64,000 nt of DNA, from the NCBI GenBank assembly GCA_033030425.1, contig JAUFSD010000022.1, forward strand, positions 992,001 through 1,056,000. Reading direction: 5' to 3'. Of this stretch, positions 36,005-46,939 are shown piece after piece. A program made the position numbers and the translations under genes. This stretch comes from Verpa conica. Its lineage: Eukaryota; Ascomycota; Pezizomycetes; Pezizales; Morchellaceae. Numbering within the stretch: position 1 is the stretch's first letter; every line of letters starts with the position of its first letter. The notes under the pieces were generated by a model. That model was not told the DNA's origin. It did no database searches and saw only the letters and a list, made by a program, of their open reading frames with translations.

Positions 36005-38256
36005 ACCAGTAATGATTATGGTGTAATCACCTACAGTATCAATGTATGTGGATTCACAAAGTTCAAAGCACAATCTAGTGGTATAGGTTGATCTGAGTTC
36101 TGGGCTTATGGGCCATATAACTTAGGAAATTTACAAGATATATAAGACATCCCCTTTCCCTATGTTTAGGACAAACGCTAACTAGTCTGCCTTGATATTA
36201 TTAATGAAGCACAAGGCTGGGGATATCATGCCATTTATTCAGCCAAGCAAATGAGAGAAAGGCTCGTATCGCAAGGTTTGAAATGTCACTGGACAACACC
36301 ATATACACTGAGAGTACGCAGCTGCAGTCACAAAATTCCTCTAATTTCCAAAAGTGATATGTGAGGTGTCTGTGTAGGGTATAGGCTGCTTCAAGTTTCC
36401 TGGGAAGTAAACAATATCCGGAAAAAAGGGGCGTACGGTAAGAACTACCTGATCAGACCTTACTAACTCTAGTAGGGTATGCCAAAGATGATGTATTTAG
36501 TTGATGGCTGTAAGTTATAATTCCGTATGACCTGTAACAGACGTGTTCAAAATATATACTGAAATTAAAAGATCTATTCAGAGACAGCGGTCAGTTACGT
36601 CTGGCAAATCGAATACTGACACAAGATAGACCATCTCAAGGGATATGGGTTTCAGGACGTAAGCCCTGCTCGGGGATGAGGGCCGTAAAAAGAGTAATAT
36701 TGTCTACCAATGCTGATCCTGAGTAATTTGCATTATTTGACCTCTAGCTATTGCTCACCTCTAAGCTAGCTCTCTTATCCAGGAATCATATAGGTTTTGA
36801 CGTCTAGCCCGTTCTGGGTTGGTAAAAGTGATGAGAGGATGGTGATATATTAATTCCTTATACATATGTACGTAGGTATACATGCAGCAAAAAACCAAAT
36901 CCCAGAAAACCTGATATGCAACGTAACTCAAACAAATAAGCCGTAACCACCCGTAGCAAGCCGTAAGAGAACCTAGGTACGATTAGACCCCCTTAGAACC
37001 TTTTCACTAGAATCTATTTATTTTCACGTTGTTACTCGTTAGAATGAGGTATTCCTACAACCTATGAAACTTCCGTGATTTGGTAGCTATTCACTTAGGC
37101 CGTCCCATGGGGTATAATATAATTAGTGACATTGTATTTATAGTTTTTTAGAGCTAGAAATACTTAAAAGAAGTCTTCATCATGATGGATGAACTGTTTT
37201 ACCTTTTTTACTATACCTGAGACTATCCCAGGATGGGGGCTGCGCACAAAGCGTATCGATGTTCATTCTGATGAATTTGAAGCTCAGCCTATTATGGTTC
37301 CCAATCGAGTAGTGTATCCGAGAATACCCCTGTGCCTATCAGTATATGCATTGCGGGGCAAGATTTCCTTTCTTCTTGCTTTTGCTCAGCCTTGCATATA
37401 ACCCAAATCGAGATCGCCTCAAATGCCAAACTCCTAGAGTATGCGACGGAAGATTACGCATCGTATGGAATTTCGGAGAGCCGCATTCCTTAGAATCATT
37501 GCATCATTATTGCATAACGCATGCATACACATGACGAAGTGAGACCCAAGATCTTGCTTCTGGTCGTTTTTTTGCGCCGGTGCCAGCGCCGCAGAATGCT
37601 TAACAGGAGGTGGGACAACTCATTAGCCTTGTAACATCTAAGGCTACTAAATTGTCCTTTTTGATATACATCAACTATTTCTAAGATTGACTGCTATATC
37701 TTGATTGGGGCTATTACGCCTGCCCCTATCGTTATATAAATGTTTTCACTAAGGGTAGTATCTCTTTAATTAGGAAGTCTAGGATAACATTTCGAAGGTT
37801 GATGACCAGGAAATTCTTATATTTATGGTTCTCATATATATTTTTATTCTCGAGATGACCGACAGCTTAGGGACTTCGCATTATACTGCTTTAAACGAGA
37901 GTTTACATTCAAATAAAGAGCGAAATTACTACATCAGAATAACTATTCTAAGAAATGAACACAATTTAGACATCAAACATATAATCACATTTCCTGAATC
38001 CCTCTCAACAATACTTGGTAATCGATATCCAGGGTGGATCGAAATGATAAGTCTGATATTAATATCTGTTAGAAAGGTACCATCCCAAGGTCGAACAAAA
38101 AGTATTAAGATATTGGCCGAGATGGCTAGCCAAACAACAGAGGGGTAGGATAACAAATTAAAAGAGCTTGCTAACCCATTTACCTAAAAGCTACTTTTGG
38201 GCTCGTTCAATGAAATTTAAGAAAAGTGAAACTCACGCGGTGGTTCTACACTAATC
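36005..38256. other. Intergenic, 2.25 kb
   Basis: No supported gene. A 107-codon frame at 37825-38148 (+) begins hydrophobic but has no homology I recognise and poor codon character; I leave it out. The NLR-like gene promoter lies at the left edge. Confidence 0.5.
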
Positions 38257-38490
38257 CTATGCCATCTTACTCGTGCTTTGGGCCTCGGGCTTAACGGTCT
38301 TCGGGTCTTTGCTGGTAGCTTGGTGGAGTTGGACTTCACATCCACTAACCCATTTTCCATTCCCGTCCTCGTACCCCAAACCACAGGTACACGTTTCTTT
38401 ACTGGCACAAGCAGGTGGACCACAGACATCTGGAGGAGTGTCTGGTCTTTGCTCTGAGGTCGGTTCTAAATTTTGTTGTTGTGAGGACAT
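38257..38490 (-). CDS. Small cysteine-containing hypothetical protein (77 aa)
   Basis: A single-exon 77-residue frame starting in a good context (AACATGTC) after an A-rich leader. The N-terminal third is Gln/Glu/Pro-rich. The centre holds five cysteines, CGPPACASKETCTC then a later SGC, spaced C-x4-C-x5-C-x-C-x12-C; the tail is Lys/Ser/Pro-rich. There is no signal peptide. The first four cysteines resemble a small metal-binding loop, in the style of fungal metallothioneins, but this is only a spacing resemblance. A longer open frame on the opposite strand overlaps it and looks like its shadow. The gene status is plausible but unproven. Confidence 0.42.
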   Translation of the reverse strand: MSSQQQNLEPTSEQRPDTPPDVCGPPACASKETCTCGLGYEDGNGKWVSGCEVQLHQATSKDPKTVKPEAQSTSKMA

Positions 38491-39521
38491 GTTTTGCGTG
38501 TATTTTTTGCTGTTGATTCTATTGCGTATCTGATATCCAGGAGGTAATGGGAAATTAAAAACAGCGACTATCTTGATATCTGGAAGACCCTTTCTAGAGA
38601 AGATCCCAAGGTTTATATGAGAATAGCTTCCGCCCCATTAGTACAACTGAACACCAAAAAGGAGGCTGAATGATATAAATTTTCGAGGCTCAAGTGCGGC
38701 CCCCACATCTACATCTGTAATATTTACAAAACTCGTGAGTGTAGCCGACTAGAGGAGCAGTTTTGAGGTCAGTTTCATTTAGAACTAACCTTGCATAGAA
38801 AATGATCAATAGCAGTTCGTCAGTCAAAGAAGAAAAACAGCTGTTGTGCTTTAACTATTATGGGAGAGCCTTGCTGTGCCAAGTAAATATGAGGCTTCTT
38901 AGTTCTATCTTGAATGATTTATCATTTTTCTCTTATCGAGCGAATAAGTCTTTCTGTTTTGCTGAATCCGTCAGTGTGTGTGGGGTCAACCCGGCACTTG
39001 CATGGTATGATCCAGCCTCAGATTCGCTGGTTTAGCACATCCCCGAGGCGGAAACTCCCGGTAGATTACATACTGATATAAATATAAGTGTAAGTGATAG
39101 CTATTATATCCTCATAAGCGTCTCTACTTTAATTTGTCAAACACTCAATTACTCAGTAGCTACTACTAATCTAAGGTGCACACTAAGGCCACCAATCTTT
39201 AAGCGCTCGAGAAAGTATTTGGCTAACTCTTAAGTTATCAAGACTAGAAACTGTATGTTACTCGATCATCAGCCAGGTCATGCATGTTTCCATTTGCGCA
39301 TGAACCATATGTACTTGTGCTTTTAGATCACCACACGTATGCATCAAGATAGCACATACATCCCAGACCGCGGCCACAAAATATTTGCCGCTTCTGGCGG
39401 CAAATTACATAAACAGATCTAAAAATCCAAATATTCTTATATATGTACTTAACTCCCACAAATTGTTCAAAATAAATTTTAGTTGTGCTGGAATAGCCTC
39501 GGTTTTAGCAGCTTATGAATC
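38491..39521. other. Intergenic, promoter of the amidohydrolase gene
   Basis: About 1 kb with no supported coding sequence. Frames of 60-77 codons at 38802-39035 and 39385-39579 have no recognisable features. Confidence 0.5.
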
Positions 39522-42500
39522 ATGGGATCACCCCCCAAGTCTCACCGCATGCACAGCGATGCCCGCCGGGCGGGTTTAACTCACGGTTATCGCGGCAGCC
39601 TTTTTCACAGAGTGGCATGTTTATGCTCGACCTTAGCATTAGCTTTATGTGTCCTTTTGCATTTCTATAATCCTTCCTTTCGTAACCATCCTCTTTCTCG
39701 TTATCTTCTTAGCGACTATTATAACCAACAAAACCCTGTGTATCGCCCGCTCCCGGTTACAGTGCAACGGTACAAAGAAGGCATAGCAAAATGTGATCTA
39801 TGGAATCACACCCAAGATGCCAATGCATCGGGTGAGCCGTTGTCAAATAGAACAAACCCCCGGGCTTCTCTACTAAAGACTGAAACATTCATCATCCGTA
39901 ATACAACACTCTTTGACGGTGAAGAATGGATTGAAAGTCCCGTTGATATTCTTATATCGAATGGTATAATCAAAGAAATTAACCAGAACATTCCCTCAGC
40001 CGGAGATACCAGCTTTGAAATCGATGCTATGGGCCGATTCATGACGCCAGGTCTTGTGGATATGCATTCACATAGTACTCTATATCCATTACCTGCTACA
40101 AAGGACTATATAGAACTATTCGACCTGATGTCTGAAGGCACTGAATTTGTTCAGGTTATAGACTCTATATTTCCTTCTGATCGTGAGCATATATCTCCCA
40201 CACTCTATATACGATTACTAAATACGTGTACAGCGATGGTGCCTATAATTGCGTCAGGAGGTGTTACGACGTCTCTTATCCTTCCCGGCTCCACAAACAT
40301 CATAGGGGGTCAAGGATTTGCTATAAAAAATAGAGTTCCTGAATCTCTATCAGTTGTTGAGATGCAGGCTGAATACAAGGTCGATCGACCTCAAAAGTAC
40401 CTGAAGATGGCCTGTGGTTTTAACCCAAAAGCCTTCCACAGCAATATCCCAGAACGGCCAAATTCAAGGATGGGCATAGTAGGCACTACCTTCTAATACA
40501 TTTGACCCCAGTTTTGTATTCTATGACTAACTCAATTCACCTTGATTCGTGGAACTTTAGGCCTGGTGGTGGCGAAATCATTTCCAGAGAGCTAAGAAAC
40601 TCAAACAAAAGCAGGAGATGTGGTGTGAAAACGCCTATATGATAACCAACAGTTCGGAAGGAATTGAAAGATTAGGCTCATATCCCGAAGATGATAAACT
40701 GGAGATGGCTACTGGTAAACAAGCATTTGACTTGAAATCTAAGATAGCTGGCTAAAAAGAGGTTTAGGCGCCTTGCGTGGTGATGTCAAAATCCATGTTC
40801 ACTGTAGTGCATCTCAGGATATTGAAGCGCTCCTTCGGATAGCGGAAGAATTTGATTTCGAAATTGAGGCAATACACCATGGAAATGACGCACATTTAAT
40901 TCCCAGCATCATAAAGGACGCGATAGCGAAAAAAGTAGAAAGAGGAAAGAAGTGAGAGTTATTTATTGCTCCAATCATCGTCTCCCTGAGGCCCAAACAA
41001 AGAGCATCACATAAAAGTTCTATTGATTTTCTAACAATTCCTTGATATTACTTAGCCCGATTACTCTAGCCATCTGGGCATTTTATGGATTAAATGTCAT
41101 GGAGAGTAAGTTACACACGAAAGAACACTAGCCCGCCAAAATACATAACTCATTCTTTGAATAGACTATAGAACCTCTATACATGGCGGGAAAATACTTT
41201 CAGATAACAACATCCCTGTGGCCTATAAGTCTGATCACCCCTGGGTAAATGCCAAACACTTAATGTGAGTCTAAGATAACGATATTCTTCCCCCTGGATA
41301 AAGCTTCTAGATACTGATATTGCTTAATGCGATTCTTCGGAAGATATGAGGCTGCAATAGGTCATTCAGTTGGTTTGAGTGAGAAATTGGCTCTCAGAGC
41401 TGTTACATCTACCCCGGCTAAGGCTATTGGACTTGGAAAACGTTTAGGATATGCTCGCCAAGGTTACGATGCTGATCTTGTTCTTTGGGACTCTCATCCT
41501 TTGGGACTAGGGGCCACACCTGTTGGTGTCTGGATTGATGGTGTTCCGTTATTTAACGTGACAAAGCCTAAACCTGGTAGTCACAAGCAGGAGTATCCTA
41601 AGATGAGAACGAGAACCAGCGACGCGAAACTCCTGGGTTGCGAGGAAGGCGCTCATCATATGGTGGTGAATGGCTTACGAAGGTCATTCTTGAGAATACC
41701 GGGGGTAACCTTCCATGGTACAGAATATGAAGGGGAGTTCCAAATGGTCATTAGCAAAGGGAGAATTAGTTGCATCGGACGTAAACCTTATTGCTCTCTC
41801 CAAGCAGAGATTGCCAAAAAGAACGGTGCGAAAGAGCTAAATCTAGGTGAAGGCTACTTGGTCCCGGTGAGTACAAACCCTTGGGCTACAGGGAAATCAA
41901 ATGTTATGGCTAATATATTTTTAGGGGGCAATGGCAATGAGTAAGGCTTTAGGTCTCTCTGAAATAGACTTCGAAATTGGAACTCAAGATGGAGCATATG
42001 CTCCAGCAAATCCATTCTCACCAGCATCAGTCCCTTATGCAAAATATGGCATTAGCTTTGGCGGGAAGCATTTGAGCTTCGCGCGGAGAGGAGGCGTTTT
42101 GCATGCAGTTACCGCTCCAAACAATCTAGGACAGGCATCTGCCCCACCGACGCCAATGAGGGGGATAAGTGCTATTTTCAGAACGGGCGGGAGTAATGGT
42201 ACGGGTTATCATATCTCCTCTTAATAGTTTGATGAAATCTAGCTAATATTCCCATCAAAAGTTTTGGAAGAATTTGCAATGCCACAAGGTTTATTTGTGC
42301 TCATCTAAACCTTTTAAAACGACTCTAACTCTTTCGCAGAGGAGGTTGCTATGCACATCGTAATCGGACACTCTAGTCAAGGTCAGGAGACCCCCCCATA
42401 AATCTATAAGCCAGTGACTGAACAGCGCCAGCGAATGGTGATCTCCCGATATCGACTCAGATTAAATCACTAAGAGAGAGCCTCAAAGATAGCAGTGGGC

Positions 42501-43297
42501 ATGATAATGAGTTTAGCCGGGTTTACTACGGAGCGCTTCCACTCGTAGTAGAAACAAATAACATGGTAAGTTGTATGACCCTCTATTACGTTGAATGATG
42601 ATCTGATAACTATTATTTAGGGTGTCATAGCCCAGCTCCTCAAGATAAAGAAGGAATTTCCTCGAATACGATTAGTGATACATGGCGGTGCTGAAGCATG
42701 GATGGTTGGTGTTTATGTACTCATTATTAATTTTAATGCTGACAGGTAGATAGTTGTCCAAAGAGCTTGCAGCCTATGATGTCCCAGTTATTCTAGCCCC
42801 GTGGAGGTGTACACCATGGACCTGGGAAGAACGGCACTGGTATTAAATCGCCAATGATATATTCTAGGGTTTTGATTAAGCTGTTTTCGCTAATTTTTCT
42901 TGCCCTCTAGCTTACCTGGACCCCCACAAACTGAAAGTGGGATTAAGATTCTACACGAAGCCGGCGTTAAACTTGGTATTGCAATGACAGGCATGTATCT
43001 CTAGTTCTTTAATAAGACCGACCCCACCTAACACATTCAGATGACGCACTTGTTTCACGACTCTGGATTGAAGCTGGGTGGGCTAAAGTATGGGGTAATA
43101 TGACCGAACCTGACGCGGTCAACCTCATCAGCTACAATATCGAGGATATACTGGGCCTAAAGAAATTTCGTGATCCTGCTAGCAATTTTGTGTTATTCGA
43201 AGGGAACCCCCTCAAGTTTGGTGCGAAAATAGCGGCTATAGTTGAGCAGCGGGGCGATGAAGTCGGAGTTGTTGATTGTTGGCCTGGACTTGAGTAG
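39522..43297 (+). CDS. Membrane-anchored amidohydrolase-superfamily protein (fungal CE9-annotated type), 14 exons
   Basis: Fourteen exons join in phase to 987 aa: 39522-40478, 40561-40714, 40762-40951, 41056-41105, 41165-41264, 41344-41866, 41925-42198, 42262-42288, 42340-42381, 42426-42565, 42621-42704, 42754-42839, 42911-42990, 43041-43297. After a basic N-terminus, a hydrophobic anchor (VACLCSTLALALCVLLHFY, about 32-50) predicts a type II membrane protein. The amidohydrolase barrel shows TPGLVDMHSHS (metal-binding HxH), GVTTSLILPGS, VKIHVHC, IEAIHHGNDAH, IPVAYKSDHPWVNAKHLIYEA and the closing YDADLVLWDSHPL. A second, degenerate amidohydrolase-like half follows (GAYAPANP, LPISTQIKSL, VIHGGAEAWM, LAPWRC, LPGPPQTESG). 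Fungal homologs of this size are often labelled carbohydrate esterase family 9, but the substrate is unknown. Odd points: one exon is 27 nt, intron 13 has a GC donor, and intron 11 uses the weak donor GTTGGT. Confidence 0.85.
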
Positions 43298-43549
43298 GTC
43301 AAACTGTCAGATTAATTACTATGTATAACGTATCAGGGTAGGACATAATTACTGGCGATTGAAGCTAATGGTTACGGCTCTTCACCCCTGAATATGTGTA
43401 TCTCTTTTTTATTTCTTCCGGCTCCTGTATTTCTCGACATCTCCCTCTTTTGCTCTCTTTTGACTCCTTTATCTATGTATTCCCTTTTGTCCTGTCGCGC
43501 ATCAAATCTCTCAATACCTCAATACTTTATTAAATAATGTATAAGAAAA

Positions 43550-43766
43550 TGTTGTATATATTGAAGATCAGTGTAAAGTGAAGATGATAATTCTATTAAA
43601 CGAGTGGGAACTTTGTCCCCTATTTATACAATAATTCTTGTTACACAAAATAATATGAGTCATTCTCGCCGGAATGCTCTTCCTTGTTCCGTAAACTTCC
43701 ACAGCAATTTAAATAATTCCATTATCTTAATACATGACTAATACATGACAAATGTACAATTTAACA
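43550..43766 (-). mobile_element. LTR B, 3' LTR of copia element B
   Basis: On the minus strand a polypurine tract (GAGGGGAAG) directly after the RNase H frame is followed by TGTTAAATTG. A TATAAATAGGGG box occurs about 145 bp in, and the sequence reaches ACAACA near 43550, giving TGTT...AACA ends and a length of 217 bp. The left end is inferred from the inverted TGTT/AACA ends; no second copy exists here to confirm it. Confidence 0.6.
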
Positions 43767-43773
43767 CTTCCCC

Positions 43774-45647
43774 TCATTTGTTGCCTCGTATTGAAATGGC
43801 ATGTTGAAGGTGTGCTGGTTTTGGTAGACCTTTTGTGAGAATGTCGGCGATATTGTCAGAGGTGGAAACATATTCTAGAGTGAATATTCCTGATTCGTAC
43901 CATTCGCGAGTAGAGTGGTATTGAATATCGATATGTTTGGATCTATCATGAATTCGTGGATTTCGAACTAGCTCAATGGAGCCAGTGTTGTCAGCATGTA
44001 TTGTATAGTTGTATTGTTGACCAAGTTCTGTTAGGCCGGATTTTAACCATACAAGTTGCTTCGCGGTTAGGTTGAGGGCCATGTATTCCGCTTCGGTGGT
44101 TGACGTGGCAACTGCTCTTTGTTTGCGACTTCTCCAACTAATAGTTGAGTTTCCAAGTTGAAAGACGTATCCAGAAAAGGATTTTCGATCAGAAATGTTG
44201 GAACCGAATGAGCTATCTGAGAACCCATGTAACGTGTTGTCGGAATGTTTGGAATAGAACAATGTCCAGTCTTTAGTGCCTTTGAGATATCTGAGAACTC
44301 GTTTGGCAGCGATTAAATGTTCTGCCATGGGACAGGAGGAGAACTGAGAGAGAAATGTGACTGTGTGAGAGATGTCGGGTCTGGTGCCGATACTGGCATA
44401 CATAAGGGATCCGATTATGGATTGATAGAGTTTTTGATCATCTATCATGGACTCTGGTGTCCCAAGTGTGAGCAGAGTGTTGGGTTCGAGTGGCGTGCCA
44501 ACTGGTCTGGACTCATGCATTTGAAACTTTTCGAGGAGTTTTTGTATGTACCCTTTTTGAGAGAGGTGTATGCTATCTGAGGTGCAGTCAATTTCTAATC
44601 CCAGGATGTATTTGGATTCGCCGAGGTCTGTGCATTCGAAGTCTGTCATGAGAGACTGTTTGATGCCTTGACGATAATGGTTGCTGGGTCCAAATATCAT
44701 AATGTCGTCAACGTAGACGGCTAGGTAAATGTGTTCTGTGGAGTTAATGAACACACATGGATTGAAGTAGGATGCCTTGAATCCTTTCAGTTTGAGAGAG
44801 TCGACCAGGCAGGCGTACCACTCTCAAGGGGACTGTTTCAATCCGTAGATGCATTTGCGAAGTTTATACACTTTGTTGTCTTGTTCGTATCCTTCGGGGA
44901 GTTTTAAGTAGATTTCTTCCTTAAGGACACCGTGGAGAAAGGCAGTTTTGACGTCTAACTGAATAGGAATCCAGTTGTTGTGGGCAGCAAGAGCTAGTAG
45001 GAGTCGTAGAGAGTCATAACGGGCAACTGGTGAGAAGGTTTCATCAAAATCGAGACCTGGTATTTGTGAATAACCTTTGGCGACATATCTGGCCTTGTAT
45101 CGTTCAATGGTTCCATCTCGGTTGTGTTTTGTTTTGTATACCCATCTTCCTTTTACGACTTCTCGATTTTGAGGTCGTTCTACTATATCCCAAGTGTTAT
45201 TTTTAATGAGCGCGTCATATTCTTCCTTCATTGCTTTATTCCAAAGTTCCGTGTCTTCCCCTGAGATGGCTTGTCGAAAAGTGACTGGATCGGTGCTGAT
45301 GTACGCATAGTGAACTGGGATGTCAGTTGCAGTGTTTGCTCTGGCTTGACGAAGTTGTCTTCTAAGATCATTCCTTTGAGTTCTATGTTCTTTTAAGGAA
45401 TCGTCTTTTAGACGTTGGTGATCTCGAGGGTCTTCATTTTGCTCGATAACTAGGAGATCATCTTTCAGATCTCTATCTAGTTTCTCGATTTTGGCTTGTA
45501 TTCTGCGTATTTCTGTGTCCCTTTGTTCCTGTTCGATTTGAGTTGTTTTTTCGACTGGTTTCTTTTCTCTTGTTGACCGTCTGGGTGTTTGAAATGGGGG
45601 AGGAATTGGTGCAACTGTTTCCTTTTTTGGTGGAGATAATGGAAATT
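43774..45647 (-). pseudogene. Ty1/copia polyprotein, reverse transcriptase-RNase H half (copia B)
   Basis: The minus-strand frame begins abruptly next to LTR A in the linker after integrase (PPKKETVAPIPPPFQTP). It runs through the copia reverse transcriptase: GRWVYKTKHNRDG, PVARYDSLR, QLDVKTAFLHG, YGLKQSP, YVDDIMIFG, then SLMYASIGTRPDI, the RNase H core SDSSFGSN and EAEYMAL, and ends at 43774 just before the polypurine tract. The frame is broken by a TGA at 44824-44826 straight after KQSP, where copia elements have an Arg codon (KQSPREW); CGA to TGA would explain it. Gag, protease and integrase are missing at this end; the integrase piece is at 53739-54533 on the opposite strand. Dead as an autonomous element. 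Confidence 0.9.
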
Positions 45648-46006
45648 TGTAAAAACCGATCACCTATTGGAGAACAGCAGGCGATAATCACAAGGTAAGG
45701 CTAGTATCGAGAGACTAGGGACTCAGGGACAAGGTAGGTATGGTAACAATATAAGTTGTTGCGTGAAGAACTAACTAACTGACAGAGATGCGTCCCTTTT
45801 ATACCCTTTCTGGAGGGACGCTGAGATCAACAATGAGACAATATGAAACTGAAGGAGCGACCTCCTTCTACATGAAACTATAGACGTCTCGTCTTGCGAG
45901 GCGTAATTCTTACATGACCAATGATAACAGGAATCCTACGAGATGTGAAACGATACATGAAACAAGGAGATAGACAAGGCAGACTAGGAAATGGGTGTTC
46001 TTGACA
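45648..46006 (-). mobile_element. LTR A, left copy (minus orientation)
   Basis: 359 bp, TGTCAAGAACACCC...GGTTTTTACA when read on the minus strand, nearly identical to the right copy at 54534-54892. Flanks differ: AATTT (read on minus) on the copia B side and CACGT at 46007-46011 on the LTR X side. No internal LTR A element sequence lies next to it, so it is a solo LTR or half of a rearranged pair. Confidence 0.88.
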
Positions 46007-46538
46007 CACGTTCCTAGTCCAACCTGGGGCCGTGGCGGAGAGGTAATCTTGATCCATAAGGACCTTAGGGCGACGCACAAGGCCTAGCCCCATATGGTTC
46101 GATTCGTGACGCCGCCAGGTTAATTACTTATTTTGCTGGCGGCCCTAACTACTAAGCGTAGCTTTGCTCTCGTTTCATGGCTTTTCGGCCTCCCATAAGG
46201 TTGGCCATCAGCGAAGCTGTTATTATTCCTCCTAGAGGAACAGGAGCTTAACTCTGTTCATGGAGGTAACTGCTTCAGTCTCATTGCACTAGTATCTCCC
46301 GTAGCTATAAGCTACAGACGCATTACTCTGGTCTCTGTCGCATACCGACGACGGTGAGCTTCGCTCCGTCCTAGGAGCTCGCCAGCTCGCTTAGGGATCG
46401 GGCTATCATAGTAATGACTTTCCTTAGTATCTATTGACCGGAATGGGATAGCTAGTCCTATGCCTCAAGGGAGATCCTTAGGTGTCTCTACATGGAGAGG
46501 TACTTGAGACTAGTCATGTCGATGGTTAAATCGTCACA
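46007..46538 (-). mobile_element. LTR X, first 532 bp of the gypsy 3' LTR, cut by LTR A
   Basis: Read on the minus strand, the gypsy 3' non-coding region ends in a polypurine tract GAGGTGGGGGG(T). This is followed at 46538 by TGTGACGATTTAACC, the start of LTR X. The LTR proceeds to CTAGGAACGTG, where LTR A abuts. The missing remainder is found at 54893-55623 in the opposite orientation. Confidence 0.85.
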
Positions 46539-46939
46539 ACCCCCCACCTCACGGAAGTCGTCTCGACTTCTAATTGTGGTATGAACAATATAATGTGGTT
46601 TCAATAACTTATTAATTATTATACTAAACATTACATGACCTTATCTGGCATAAACTATTTGACCCCTTTCTAACCTTCCTAGGAAAAAATATTCTTACGA
46701 ACGAAAAAACCCAAGACACCTCTACCAAAAGGAAAGGAAAATATTTCAGTTCTGTGGAAGAGGAGGTTAGCGGTGCGACTTCTCCTACGGTAGAGTAGTA
46801 CTTACCAATAGCCCTGTTTCTCAATAGCGTACCCTTAATAGCCAGGAGCTCCTCATTGCCAATGGAAGAATTCCTGTGGGATACTAGTCAGTGTTTGTTT
46901 CACCCCGTGAAGGGAAGTAGGAGACTTACGCCTACTCGA
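46539..46939 (-). other. Gypsy X 3' untranslated region with polypurine tract
   Basis: About 400 bp between the pol stop and LTR X. The polypurine tract lies at 46539-46550 on the minus strand. No gene. Confidence 0.7.

Noticed and set aside
37825..38148. 107-codon plus-strand frame
   Set aside because: No domain, no splice partners, AT-driven hydrophobic start; not distinguishable from chance.
39522..43297. Calling the amidohydrolase a pseudogene because the frame breaks many times
   Set aside because: All breaks coincide with splice sites that restore phase and family motifs in order.
46007..46538. Interpretation of the 0.5-kb repeat (three copies) as a separate tRNA-derived SINE
   Set aside because: It is always the first part of a 1.26-kb unit with TG...CA ends, one copy has a 5-bp duplication around the whole unit and another follows a polypurine tract, so it is part of LTR X.
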